Part shown: piece after piece, positions 1 through 10,815 of the stretch
Numbering within the stretch: position 1 is the stretch's first letter
Layout: each line of letters opens with the position of its first letter
Origin: Cliona cf. orientalis
Lineage: Eukaryota; Porifera; Demospongiae; Clionaida; Clionaidae
Assembly: GCA_963930775.1 (NCBI GenBank)
Contig: OZ005704.1
Coordinates: forward strand, 5,084,001 to 5,148,000
Direction: 5' to 3'
Length of the DNA: 64,000 nt
Made by a program: the position numbers and the translations under genes
Notes under the pieces: model-generated
Seen by the model: the letters and a program-made list of their open reading frames with translations, nothing else
What the model was told of the DNA's origin: nothing
Databases searched by the model: none

Positions 1-129
1 AAGGTGGTAATTATCATTTTTCACTTGCCATGGCTGTGTCTATCGTACCGGCACCGGTACTGAAAATTTAGCGCTTCGAGTAGCTACCGGCAAACTAGCC
101 TGCCAAAAAACTTAGAAAATGTTTCGAAA

Positions 130-345
130 GTGGAAGAAAAAAAAAACCCAAAGATCAAGCGGGGTTCGACCACATGACCACCGCTCCACTAACCCCAGCC
201 CTAATCCACTCAGCCAACCCACCTGGCCGCTGCTGAATGCAATTTTTTTCCCACCTTTATAGCTACACCTTATCACTATAATCATAGTACTAACTCTTCG
301 TCAACAACCATGCAGCCTAAACCCAAACCCCTCCGTCATTAACTG
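130..345 (-). repeat. tRNA-derived SINE-like repeat
   Basis: Read on the minus strand there is a tRNA-like pol III promoter. An A-box-like TGGCTGAGTGGATTAGGG lies near 217-200 and a B-box-like GGTCGAACCCC near 163-153, followed by a T-rich run. Sequence upstream of the promoter (240-320) resembles the matching part of the copy at 6390-6580, so this is one member of a repeat family, not a functional tRNA gene. Confidence 0.6.
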
Positions 346-389
346 ATTACCAAAACTTAACCCGGCATCATTGGCTGTTAAAAAGAGTT

Positions 390-480
390 GGAAAAAAAAA
401 TCGGCCCTGGCGGGATTCGAACCGGGGCGCACATTTCACACTGCCTGGCAGACCATCTGGACAGTAGTATAGTTGTGGCT
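390..480 (-). repeat. tRNA-derived SINE, internally deleted copy
   Basis: The minus strand reads CTGTCCAGATGGT, then CTGCCA, then a B box GGTTCGAATCCCGCC, then a T run. The same order occurs on the plus strand at 1743-1840. This copy lacks the A-box part present there, so it is a decayed copy. Confidence 0.6.
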
Positions 481-636
481 TTTGTGTTTTGACAAGGACA
501 TTTTTGCTTATAACTCGACAATGAAAGTGAAATTGAAAATTCTGGAACATGTAAATTTTGTTTTTTTTTTTATGCTCTATCTGCTGGTCTTTGAATTATG
601 TTCGTAGCATGTTCTGGGGCTGAGTTTACTTATATT

Positions 637-665
637 ATATTACATTACATTACATTACATTAGAT
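637..665. repeat. ATTAC pentanucleotide microsatellite
   Basis: About five tandem ATTAC units. A related ATGTA array lies at 1519-1572. Confidence 0.8.
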
Positions 666-716
666 TGATTTTATTTTTCTTCCCACTTAGGATGTAATAA
701 ATATATAGCTATAGAT

Positions 717-1065
717 CATAGGCGGCGGAACCAGGAGAGGCAGAGGGCACTCGCCCCCCCTTTCAGAGATAGGGGGCCATTGCCTCCCCCCCCCCCCAAA
801 TCCAAGCTAGTGATATCATAAAGTAGCTACTTTTCATAATAAATCGATCACTAACCCGATCAACCTTTTCATAATAAATCGATCATAGCATAGATAATTT
901 AGACTACGCACACGTGTGTAGTCTAAATTATCTATGATCACATTCCACCATTTCTTTGTTTCCGACTGAACTTCAATCAAAGGGGGCGTGTCCCTAAAAA
1001 TTTTGCGCGCGATTCGCGCGCAACTGTTAATTTTTGCCCCTCCCCCAAACAAAGCTTCGCCTATG
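717..1065. mobile_element. MITE of the GGCGGA / GCGCGC family, copy 1
   Basis: Ends CATAGGCG and CGCCTATG are inverted repeats. The interior has poly-C tracts and a GGGGGCGTG...GCGCGCGATTCGCGCGC segment, also seen in the elements at 3605-3952 and 29357-29666. A 48-bp near-palindrome (889-936) lies inside. Confidence 0.6.
889..936. repeat. Hairpin, homologue of the palindrome at 3005
   Basis: Inverted arms read CATAGATAATTTAGACTAC and its complement around a CACGTG-like centre. The arms are nearly identical to the 40-bp perfect palindrome at 3005-3044. Confidence 0.8.
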
Positions 1066-1091
1066 TAGATCCCAGCCCCTTCTATAGTATA

Positions 1092-1330
1092 TATACCGTA
1101 TTTCCTCGAAATTTCGCCACATGGAAAAGCGGCCAGCCGCAGCCGAACAGCGGCCCTGGAGCGGCCAAAGGCGGCCTTTGCGCGGCTCGAGCCGCCGCGG
1201 CAGTGTCCCTCTCAGCCACCGTACGAGGCAGGTGAGTAGACTAGTCGCCGCCCTCGAAATCTCGCCGCAGGGTGCAGCGACTTGAAATTAAATCTCGCCG
1301 CGGTACCGGTACCGGTACGGTAGACACCGT
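1092..1330. other. CpG-rich stretch, repeat-like
   Basis: Begins TACCGTATTTCCTCGAAATTTCGCC and ends in GGTACCGGTACCGGTACGGTA. CTCGAAAT.TCGCC recurs at 1253 and 1290. It looks like a degenerate TACCGTA-ended MITE. No coding sequence was recognised. Confidence 0.4.
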
Positions 1331-1344
1331 GACAGCGTTTTCGC

Positions 1345-1440
1345 TTTTTGGCATAGATCGATAGAGGAATAATTCCTCTACACAAAAATCTGCTTCGTAG
1401 CTTCTAGAACGCTATACTTACTGAGTTATGGCTCGAAGAA
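1345..1440 (-). mobile_element. Fragment of a TGTGACC-family element
   Basis: Reverse complement of 56355-56445, which is inside the element at 55869-56547. The shared part includes CTAGAAGCTACGAAGCAGAT and TGTGTAGAGGAAT. It is probably the displaced end of the same element copy as 2463-2905. Confidence 0.65.
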
Positions 1441-1518
1441 GTCGACCGTGTAGGCGAGCATGGCAGCTGCACAGATTACACACTAAGTTACAACCTAAGA
1501 TAAAAGAATATGTGAACG

Positions 1519-1572
1519 TGTAATGTAATGTAATTAATGTAATGTAATGTAATGTAATGTAATGTAATGTAA
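1519..1572. repeat. ATGTA pentanucleotide microsatellite
   Basis: About ten tandem ATGTA units, one interrupted by a short insertion. Confidence 0.85.
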
Positions 1573-1742
1573 ATAATTCATTCGAAGCACAGGAAAAGGT
1601 ATTGCGCAATAATTTTTATATCAGCATGTAGAGTGGATCAAAAATAATAATTGAATCGTCTCAGATTTTTGATTTTCACTTTCAGTTTTGAAATACGAGT
1701 CGTAGTAGTTTCTGACCACTAAAGTATGAAGGAAATGACTAC

Positions 1743-1850
1743 TGTCCAGATGGTGCAATGGTTAAGCTCAGTGTCTGCCAACCAGTGTCAAATGCGTGCA
1801 CTGGTTCGAATCCCACCCGGGGCCAATATTTTTCCATCTTTTTTTTCACT
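1743..1850 (+). repeat. tRNA-derived SINE
   Basis: An A-box-like TGGTGCAATGGTTAAGCTC and a B-box GGTTCGAATCCCACC are spaced as in a tRNA with a long variable arm. A T-rich tract follows. The 5' and 3' ends do not form a convincing acceptor stem, and a second copy sits at 390-480. It is therefore called a SINE, not a tRNA gene. Confidence 0.65.
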
Positions 1851-2462
1851 GCCAGTGATGCTAGGAAGGCAGTCTACATACGCCAACAACATTCCATGGG
1901 CGATGCTCCTTATGTTGGGTCTAGACTAGGGGATGATTACGTATACAAGCCCCAAATCACTCTCAGATATGTTACGCATTAGTATTATGACATTATAGTA
2001 ATCAATGTTTGCAACTTGAGATTTTCTGCCTTACCACATACCTGACCTATTGTAGCAGACATGTATGATAGAAAATGGTGACATACCGTTAACTAATTAC
2101 TGCTTGATAAAATTCTTTTATCTTAGGTTGTGGTTTAGCTTGTAGAAAAAAAAACAATATTTTAAATAATTCGGGGGGGGAATTGGGAGCACTTGGGGAT
2201 ATAATTTTTGTACCGGCACGCAGAATGGATTAAATCTAGAGATTTGACCTTTAGGAATTTTGATTCACGCCTTAGAATTAAAGTTACGGCCCTTTAAAGT
2301 TTCCCATATGTTTGTATAGGGAAGCCATGCGTTTGCAATGTTTTCCGCCCACGCGCTACGTGAAAAACGGGGAATACCCGTGGTGTGCGTTATTTAGAAA
2401 ATTTCTCAAAATTGGAGTATAGGTTGTTTGCTTGCTTTGTATGGCTCTACTGTGCATCCTAG

Positions 2463-2905
2463 GTGTATTATGTGGTTTTCTGGACAATTTTTTTTCTGCT
2501 TAGTGTGCACGCTAGCTTGAAAAAAACAAAAAACAAAAAAAAACTCCCCAAACACTTCTTTCTTCGATTGTATGTACTAACGATCTATAGATACGCTTAT
2601 CTTTTCGTTCTTTTCCATCGAAACGCCGGCTGCTGCTTTCTTTCCAACTTTTTGGCCGCCATCTGGCTCTTTGACTTAGTGGGCGTGGCCACGTACTTTG
2701 CATAAACGGCGAGTATACGGACTTCCGCGTGCAAAGTACGTAGCAATGTTTCATTGCTGCACATTTTTATTACGGGCGATCCGGGTACATTTTGGCTCAT
2801 ATCTCCATGACTACACGGGCTGGAGACGTCAAATTTGCAGGAGCAATAGTTCAAAGGTTGTATAATATTATGGTAATGGTATCCTTTACCAGGGACTATA
2901 CATTA
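2463..2905 (-). mobile_element. Second fragment of a TGTGACC-family element
   Basis: On the minus strand this matches 55980-56250. The shared part includes a CCACGCCCAC box, the start codon of a 21-codon reading frame (M-A-A-K, then L-E-R, ending F-R-W-K-R-T-K-R-stop) and the ATCTCCATGACTACACGGG stretch. No complete TIR is visible, so the copy is broken up, apparently by later insertions between 1440 and 2460. Confidence 0.65.
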
Positions 2906-3004
2906 TCTTTCAGATGGACTGGAAACGCTACATTATTACGCTCGCGAAAATTCTACTATCCCCGTTATGCACGGAAGTGTACCCGGAAATGTCTGACAGT
3001 ACTG

Positions 3005-3044
3005 CCATAGATAATTTAGACTACGTAGTCTAAATTATCTATGG
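3005..3044. mobile_element. 40-bp perfect palindrome with 5-bp target duplication
   Basis: Two 20-nt arms, CCATAGATAATTTAGACTAC and its exact complement, meet with no spacer. TACTG occurs immediately before (3000-3004) and after (3045-3049). This looks like a transposon end-to-end remnant, or a minimal palindromic insertion. A near-copy lies at 889-936. Confidence 0.75.
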
Positions 3045-3154
3045 TACTGCTACTATACTGGACTAGGGTGACAAGACAGTCAATATGGCCGTCTAGTACT
3101 TCTATGAAGGCTTGCAGGAAACTCTTACATAATGTTTAGCGCACCAAATGTTGT

Positions 3155-4693
3155 TGGGTGTCTTTATTCAGCGGAATGGAACGATGGAATGGAATGGAAT
3201 AGTGGAATGGCCACGCCCACCGAGCGCGTTCCGTGACGACCTATACCGATCATATTGGGACACAATAGCCGTAGTCTTCTCAAACTTGTGCAAGCCAATA
3301 GTATTATCGGATCCTTGAACTGATCCAGCAAGAGTAGAGATCAGAAGTATGGGCTCAAGATTTAGCCTGAAACTGTGATGAAGTTGGTCATAATTTGAAG
3401 AGTGTCGCCATGTTTAGCTACAGTTGTTTTGAAGTTAATGATAGCACTGCTTATTATGTATTTACAATGGCATCACATAGCAGGCATAATAATATTATTA
3501 GTAGTAACCTCATTTTAATAATATCATAGTGATTGATGTTCAATGCCAAAGCTCAGACCCCTCTATTGTACTCTGATACTTGGTCTATTAAACGTCATAC
3601 AAGTCAGGGGCGGATACAGGGGGGTGCTTGGGGTGCTCAAGCACCCCCCTCCAGCCAAGACAACATAGCTACTGGCTTCTGTAGACATAGCTGCTCTAGC
3701 ACCCTCTTGTAGCCAAAAAACCTCGGTCTGACATACATTTAGCTATAAAATCTGACTGATAAACCTGCCTGTAGGGACAAAAACTCGAATTCCACTGATT
3801 TCTCCACGTTTTCTAGTTGTTGCTTCGCTTCGCGGCAATTAAGTGGGTGTGGTTTCACAAGGAGGGGGGCGTGGCCAAACATTTCGCGCACGTTTCGCGC
3901 GCGATTATTCAATTTAGCACCCCCCTTATCGGAGGCTCTGGATCCGCCCCTGCAAGTCTCCTCAAATTCTGCAGTATTAAAAGTGAGGCAGTTATAGCTC
4001 TACTCTCAATGAAGCCTTCGAATGTCCAGTGTATATGTGATATGGGACCCCTCATGTCGCTGGCTATAGAGTGGTGTCCCCATTCATGTAATACAGGGAT
4101 CAAATAATATTTTAGTGCAATAGCTAGCAGGGTTCCCTCAGTACTGAAGACACCAACCCCTATTAGAGCTAGCTAGCTATCGAAATGGGGGTCAGGTCTA
4201 ATACCTATTTCAGGAGCCATTTGGGAAGGGGGATAGTCTGGAATGGTAGGTGTCAATATCTCTCCTATTCTGAGCATACCGGTAAAGGCTCGCCTACATA
4301 TGAAGCCCAAAGAGGCACAATCTGGTCCATAGAAAAGGCAACACAAAATAATTCTTGCACAAAGCATCGAGGTACATACAGCATGAGGCTAACATTCAAT
4401 GTTGGAACATAGGGGAATATATAATCTATGGTTGGAAGCTGAAAGACCCATTTTGTGCCCATAATATTATTATCTATTTTTCTCCTGCATCAGTTTGTGC
4501 TCGTCCTTTTTTCAATTACTATTACTGGCTAGCCATAATTCCATCAGAAAGAGAAGACTTGCGTGTCTTGGGCACTGAATGTATAGGTCGTCACAAAACA
4601 CACTCGGTGGGCGTGGACATTCCACTATTCCATTCCACCGTTCCATTCCACCATTCCATTCCATCGTTCCATTCCACTGAATAAAGACACCCA
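3155..4693. mobile_element. Composite TIR element with GGAATGG-rich ends
   Basis: About 90 bp at the left (TGGGTGTCTTTATTCAG, then GGAATGGAACGATGGAATGG) recurs inverted at 4583-4693. The interior is non-coding in appearance and contains the nested MITE at 3605-3952. No transposase was recognised. Confidence 0.75.
3605..3952. mobile_element. MITE of the GGCGGATCC family, copy 2
   Basis: Ends CAGGGGCGGAT and ATCCGCCCCTG are inverted repeats. CAAGT flanks both sides (3600-3604 and 3953-3957) as a 5-bp target duplication. The interior has the GGGGGCGTGG and GCGCGC segments shared with 717-1065 and 29357-29666. It is nested inside 3155-4693. Confidence 0.85.
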
Positions 4694-4884
4694 CTGTTGT
4701 TTACCCAGTGAAGCAATGGGTAAACTTACTTTTGGCATTTGAATATTGTTCATATCTGTTTAGTTTGTGAGATTAATACCTATAGCACAAAGAGTGTCTA
4801 TATCCGTCAAGTAAATTTTACACTTCGGGAGTCTTGTGCTCCTAGGGGCGGCGCCGCGAGACTAGTGTAGAACCTCGTGAGAGC

Positions 4885-4888
<4 letters not shown>

Positions 4889-4918
<30 letters not shown>
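4889..4918. repeat. CA dinucleotide microsatellite
   Basis: About 15 uninterrupted CA units. Confidence 0.95.
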
Positions 4919-4919
<1 letters not shown>

Positions 4920-5059
4920 CTATACTGAGCGTTTTCACTCATAGAGTGCACTCAACAGCACACTTACCACAAAAATGACTTTCAGCATAATACAAGTATG
5001 TTTGATGTCACAATCATGGGATAATGTGACTGAACACTACTAACAGCATGCTACCGTAG

Positions 5060-5704
5060 ACTCTGGTTAATAAGCGCATGCGCTTATAGCGGTAAACGGA
5101 ATGCCAGTATGCGCTTAATAAAGGATATGCGCTTATATGGCACATAACCACGCCCACAAATGTTTGGGCACGTGATGGATGCGAAGCCCGCTAGCACTAG
5201 CGCTCGATCGATCGATCGATCGAGTACTTTAAGCGCATGCGCTTAATAAACAATAGCTTATGACAAGAAGAGGGCATGCGTAGATATAACCTGCCAACAC
5301 CAATCCCAGCTGAGGAACGCTACTGTTGGTTCTGCCAAAACAGCCTAGTGGAAGATGAATGTCATTTCCTTTTTGACTGTAGCCTGTACGACACAACGCA
5401 AGAAAAAAGTGCACTTCTTAATTATTGCTCACTCCTCAACCCTGCCTTCCCCCACCTAAACAACGTGGACAAATGGAGATTCATCTCTGAATCAGCAGCA
5501 ACTGATACGCATCTAACATACATTTTTAGCAAATATGTGTCATGTACTTTTGAACATCGCAGAAGTATTGTTTCATCACTATAACTTGTATAAGTAATTG
5601 TACTATGATATTGTGACTAATGGGCTTCCTGGCCTTTATTGTCATTAATTATTATTATTATAATAATGTGCGCTTAATAGCGAGGTGCGCTTAATAACCA
5701 GAGT
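5060..5704. mobile_element. TIR element with GCGCTTA repeats
   Basis: Ends ACTCTGGTTAATAAGCGCA and TGCGCTTAATAACCAGAGT are inverted. AAGCGCATGCGCTTA-type palindromes repeat near both ends. The interior carries a LINE-like 3' coding remnant (5276-5584), so the element has either picked up or received LINE sequence. Confidence 0.8.
5276..5584 (+). pseudogene. LINE 3' reading-frame remnant with zf-RVT-like motif
   Basis: Open frame with CWFCQNSLVEDECHFLFDC near residues 17-35. This C-x2-C-x8-H-x4-C spacing is typical of the C-terminal zinc motif of non-LTR retrotransposon polyproteins. The RT domain is absent, so it is a fragment, ending in TAA. It lies entirely within the 5060-5704 TIR element. 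Confidence 0.6.
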
Positions 5705-6389
5705 TTAGTACAATCGAGTGCCAGTTAGTATAGCGCGCATGCGCAGATGAAGACCACTCCCCTCACTGGAGGCCAAGAGTAGCTGATCAAACTCACCGTG
5801 TAATGGCGAAGTTCTCACTCCGCTCGAACGTCGAATCTACCACCAGACCATGACAAAGAGCAGAGATCGCCTCTCGCTTCGCTCGAGGCTCGGTGGCCTG
5901 CCAAGCAGGCCTGTCGAAACGCGCGGCGCTTGCGCCGCTCGCTCGAGCTCGAGAATGCATCTCTATGGCCCCTAGGCCTTGGCAACCTCGTTTGTGCACA
6001 CGGCACAACATTCTGACTAACCGTGAGTCTTCTGAACTTGTAGGAGAGCGCATCTTTTATGCTCTCCAGGTTAGGACACGGACTATAATATTATAAGAAA
6101 ATTGATCGTCTGAAAAATATTTTTCGTTGTATTATAATATTAATTATTGCGCTACGACTATGGCTTACTGTAGACGCCCTCACAGACGCTAGCTCCGTTG
6201 TCAGATCGACTACCGTTGGTGTTTCCAAGCAGCGTTTGTAGCTTCTTACTGCTCGCGATATTTTTTACCCGTAATAAGGATGGTAGAAACGGAAATGTGT
6301 ACTTTGTAATGAATCCCGTTGTGTACCGAGAAACCCGCGCGCGCCTCCCTCACTTAGAAATTTTCCAGAGTATAAGGGGAAAAAAATAT
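5705..6389. other. Intergenic, CpG-rich in part, nothing recognised
   Basis: 5740-6060 is relatively GC- and CpG-rich with short inverted GCTCGA/TCGAGC motifs. No splice-supported exon or homologous reading frame was found. Confidence 0.4.
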
Positions 6390-6588
6390 ATAATAGAGCG
6401 AGGATCGAACTGGGGTACATGAATCCATACACCAGAGCCCTAGCCACTGCACCGCCGTGAACGCCGCTGCCAGTTGCTCTTTTGTTACGACTTTATAGAC
6501 AATATTAGTACTAACCCTTGTGTGTGAAACCCTATCCTAAACCCAAACCCTACCTATTAAACCTTAGCCGCTCATATAAAATCGGTTG
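6390..6588 (-). repeat. tRNA-derived SINE-like repeat
   Basis: The minus strand has GGTGCAGTGGCTAGGGCTCT (A box), then AGTTCGATCCT (B box), then an AT/T-rich tail. The upstream segment, with CCTAAACCCAAACCC on the plus strand, matches 300-330. Same family as 130-345. Confidence 0.6.
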
Positions 6589-7185
6589 TCAGCGCAATAT
6601 GGTTGGTTTTGTCATGGAAGGTAACATCATAGCTATGTGTATGCAAAAAGCATTAAGGTCATGTACACTAATTCCAAGCTCAATGCCAATGTGATACCAT
6701 TTTGCTTTTCCTATAACTTCATTTGATGTCAAGTATTGATCCCCATGTGTGTTAAGTGCTGGCACATTTGATGCTACACCTTTGGATTTGACTTTCTCTG
6801 CAGATTGATAGACCGTTGTCCCCTTACCAGAGTTGCGGTGGCCTGCAACAGACTGAGTACTACCGTCCTGTAATTGAGAACATACTTTGTCTTTGAGAGC
6901 GTTGTGGGCTACTTTAACATTAGTTGAGGTTGATGATTTATCACTTGCGTTATCGTGATTTGCATCATTGCTGCCATTTTGGTTTGTCCTCGTTTCTGTG
7001 GAACTTGGTTGAATTTGGCAACGTGTTGAGATAGCTGGTAGATCTAGTGTTTCTCGTGATTCACCACAGTCTTTTTTATGGTGGCTGATGCAGAATATGG
7101 TCACAAATACTATCAACATCAGACTGCATATGGCTACTGGGATTGACAGTATTACATAATAATGGATCCCTATGGAAGCTTCCAT
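6589..7185 (-). pseudogene. Truncated copy A of the TM/Death/kelch gene
   Basis: Copy A matches the first part of copies B (29069) and C (42486). It has the same start codon context and the same N-terminal membrane segment (about residues 10-33) followed by HHKKDC. Relative to copy C it lacks about 80 residues after the membrane segment and has an in-frame deletion in the Death domain. Homology stops part-way through that domain, where a SINE-like repeat begins. The middle region, FN3 domain and kelch repeats are missing. It is a non-functional duplicate, or at best a short TM protein. The 5' flank (7186-8100) is also duplicated in B. Confidence 0.85.
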
Positions 7186-8130
7186 GGTAATTGACTGATA
7201 ACTAAGCTTTCCTTAAAAATCAATTTAGCTAGCTAGTGATTGCATGAGCTACATACACTGACTTGGTAGCTATGATCACACAAAACTGCAATATTATATC
7301 ACTTTTATGGATACACTATTATAATATTGAAGCCTGAATGAGGGCATATACCATGCCATATCATGTGCACTCGTTCATTTGTAGTACTCCCCCGGCCGGT
7401 TGATTCCCCTTATCATTGTCTATAACAATTATTGTTATGATAAGTATAATTCCCCAAATACTACTTCACTTGTCACATGTTAAATTTGAACTTGTTTTCA
7501 CAAACAACTCATCACATGACTATTTGTCATGCATGACATAATGATTGTTGATAGCCTCTTTCCCAGGGATAATCACATCCACTATACATCCCTACGCTTG
7601 CTTTTTGAGTAACTAACTTATATGCATGAGGTGCAAAAGTAATGTGACTGAATCAAAACTGACTATCCTGAGCCATCAGTGGCAGGGACAAATTTTCTTC
7701 TACATGCAAGTCAAGAATACTCAAAGGATACAATAAAGTATGAACAAGTCGGTATCAATAGGTACATAATAGTCGAGAAAAGCAAGCGTAGGGATGTATA
7801 CCGTATAGCACTTAAATTTCGTGGGACTTAATTTTCGCTGTTTTCGCGGATACAGCGGCTTCCGCGAAAATTATTCAACGAAAATTTCCAATGCCCACGA
7901 GCACGCGCCCATACCAGGCCGGAACCGCGAAATTTATTCAACGAAAACTTTGTAGAGAGCTATCCGCGAAATTTAAGTTCCGCGAAATTAAGGCGCTATA
8001 CGGTAGTGGATGTGATTATCCCTATAAATCTTGTTTGTGTACTTTTTGACCCTGCCATCCCTACTTTATCCTTCAATTTATTTAATTGTTTTTATACTTT
8101 TAATAATAATATGAAAACTTGACCACTTGC
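7186..8130. repeat. Segmental-duplication flank of copy A
   Basis: Collinear with 29070-31800 upstream of copy B, and with 42487-42765 plus 43247-43325 upstream of copy C. Shared anchors include CCCCGGCCGGTTGATTCCCC and ACATGACTATTTGTCATGC. It lacks the insertions that expand the B flank and so serves as an empty-site reference. Confidence 0.85.
7801..8003. mobile_element. CCGTATAGC-ended MITE
   Basis: Ends CCGTATAGC and GCTATACGG are inverted. TA lies on each side. The corresponding site in copy B (31688-31696, ATGTATAGTG) is empty, which confirms a mobile insertion at TA. The interior has repeated CGCGAAATTT motifs. Confidence 0.9.
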
Positions 8131-8312
8131 CTAGTAGCTGCATGCATGCATAATGGGTCATATGGTAAAAGGTCGTCAATATAGTGCGTACACACATTGA
8201 TACTGGCGCCTCAATCGCAGAGATGGAGTCTGAGAGTCGACCGCGGCCGACTCTCGACCTCGATACTGACAATTTTCAATCACAGGAGACGAACTCGACG
8301 GTCGTATATACA

Positions 8313-9149
8313 TTGGCGTATTTTAAGAAATATTGCCCTTAGGCCTAAAGGGAAGATTTTACGCCAGTGTTCCCCTTAGACCTAAAGGGGAGATTTTACG
8401 CCACGCTCGCCGTTTTGTACATAACGGGGACATTTTACGCAAGGTATTTTGGCGCATATATGCCCTTGTGTTTGAACATTATTATAACATTATAAAGGGA
8501 AGATTATACGCCAACCATTTGAGTGGCGTAAAATCTTCCCTTCATGATACTGAACAAACACAAGGGCGAATTTATGCGCCGCGATCGCTGCCGTTCTTAG
8601 CGGGGCTGAGCATGCGCAGACGGTCAATTTTTGGTGCATTAAAGCTATTACAGACGCGTGCTCACGGCACATAAACTCGCCCTTGTGTTCATTAACATAA
8701 AGAGAAGCTTTTACGCCACTCAGTAGGATACTTGGCGCATGCTCAGCCCCGCTAAGAACGGCCGAGATCGCGGCGCATAAACTCGCCCTTGTGTTTGTTC
8801 AGTATCATAAAGAGAAGCTTTTACGCCACTCGGTAGGATACTTTGCGCATGCTCAGCCCCGCTAAGAACGACCGAGATCGCGGCGCATAAACTCGCCCTT
8901 GTGTTTGTTCAGTATCATAAAGGGAAGATTTTACGCCACTCAAATGGTTGGCGTATAATCTTCCCTTTATAATGTTATAATAATGTTCAAACACAAGGGC
9001 AGATATGCGCCAAAATACCTTGCGTAAAATGTCCCCGTTATGTACAAAACGGCGAGCGTGGCGTAAAATCTCCCCTTTAGGTCTAAGGGGAACACTGGCG
9101 TAAAATCTTCCCTTTAGGCCTAAGGGTAATATTTCTTAAAATACGCCAT
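8313..9149. mobile_element. Foldback element with about 230-bp inverted arms and internal tandem repeats
   Basis: The left arm (8313-8545) and right arm (8925-9149) are near-perfect inverted copies built from short blocks, each containing GGGAAGATTTTACGCC. The core holds tandem units of about 115 bp (8699-8930), each with GCATGCTCAGCCCCGCTAAG and CTCGCCCTTGTGTTTG. No reading frame of note. Confidence 0.9.
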
Positions 9150-9486
9150 TGTCTACATAACCAACTCGACAGCTTCTGAACATCAGGTTAGTCGCGGCAT
9201 GGCACACAGCGTGCGTGCTATATATAGCACTAGGCTAGCATTATTTATCCACGGGATTACGTCAGCCAAGGGAACGCGTGAAGTTCGGCCGGCGGTACTT
9301 CACAGAGAAAGTAGCGCTCAGCTTATAATGTATTCGCTGGATACATGCGTCAGATACTCTACATATATACCGATTTTCAGGTCTCAGAAAGGCTCCACGG
9401 AGGCCCTGAATTTTCTGGTAATTACCTCATAGATTACGTCATCATTACCTAATAACCGCAGAAAAGTAAATTTCTACTAGGCAAGT
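9150..9486. other. Unannotated stretch
   Basis: No gene, TIR or repeat was recognised between the foldback element and the triplicated units. Confidence 0.4.
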
Positions 9487-10815
9487 AATGAACAACTTAG
9501 AGACTACGTCCAGAGTCCCTCACGAATACGCCGCCATAAATTCGAACTAGGACACATCGACAAACCGCGCATGCTCCGTATACGCGTACAATATTGGGGC
9601 GTGCGGCTTGAGCCGGTTGACCTTCACCTGCCATGTGCTCGATTGAATAGGGAAATCCCCCTGCCCTGAAAGCGAGCTCGCTAGAGAAAGCGAACTGAGA
9701 GAAACGCCATAATGATATCATCGGATAGTCCACGATCTCTTCTATGCTAGGTTCGAATTCTGGGTCCCAACAACCTTTCATGCGAGCTAAACATTTTGAA
9801 GCAGTCTTCACCCCAATTTCATCATAACTTTCATCATCATTTCATCATCACTTCGTTATTAATTACCTCATCGCGAGGCCGAATTCTTTTTTTCGAATTG
9901 GGACTCTGGACGTAATGAACAACTTAGAGACTACATCCCGAGTCCCTCATAAGTATTGCACCGCGCTTACTGTACGCCGCCATAATTCGAACTTGGACAC
10001 ATCGACAAACTGCGCATACTCCGTACGGGCAGTATATCGGGGCGCGCGGGTTGAGCCGGTTGACCCGAACGTGACCTCCACTGCCATGTGCTAGACTGTA
10101 TAGGGAAATCCCCCCAGAGAGCTCGCTCGCCAAAGAAAGCGAACTGAGAGAATCGCCACATGTCATCGATAGTCCACGATCTCTTGTACGCTAGGTTCGA
10201 ATTCTGGGTCCCAACACCCTGTCATGCGCGCTAAACATTTTGAAGCAGTTTTCACCCCAATTTCATCATCATTTCATCATAATTTCATCATAGGTTTCAA
10301 TAATTTCATCATAGGTTTCATCATAGCCTAGGTTTCGTCATAATTACTCATCGCGCGGCCGAATTCTTTTTTGCGAATTGGGACTCGGGATGTAATGAAC
10401 AACTTGGAGACTACGTCCAGAGTCCCTCATGAAAAGTACCACATCGCGCTACTGTACCAGCCATAATTCGAACCAGGACAAGTCGTCAGACTGCGCATGC
10501 TCCGTATGCGCGTATATTGAGGCGCGCGGCTTGAGCCGGTTGACCCGGACGTGACCTCTACTTGCCATGTGCCTAGACTGAATAGGGAAATCCCCCCGAG
10601 TGCGTGCTCGCCAAAGAAAGCGAACTGGGAGAATCGCCATATCACATCGATAGTCCACTATCTCTTCTACGCTAGGTTCGAATTCTGGGCCCCAATAAGC
10701 TTTCATGCGCGCTAAACCTTTTGAAACAGTCTTAACCGCATTTTCATCATATTTTACGTCACAATTACCTCATCGGTCGGCCGAACAGATTTTCTAATTG
10801 GGACTCTGGACGTAA
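9487..10815. repeat. Three tandem head-to-tail copies of an about 0.4 kb TIR unit
   Basis: Units start near 9487, 9914 and 10394. Each begins ATGAACAACTT..GAGACTAC and ends GGGACTC..GA.GTA. The starts and ends of each unit are inverted (GTCCAGAGTCCC / GGGACTCTGGAC). Each also has GCTAGGTTCGAATTCTGGG, which looks like a pol III B box. Frames within the units are not conserved, so they are not genes. Confidence 0.85.

Noticed and set aside
1743-1850. Functional tRNA gene
   Set aside because: A and B boxes are present, but a matched acceptor stem is not, and a second decayed copy shows it is a SINE family.
9497-10706. Minus-strand frames of 60-105 residues in the triplicated units
   Set aside because: Frames are not conserved between the three units although the DNA is, so they are incidental.
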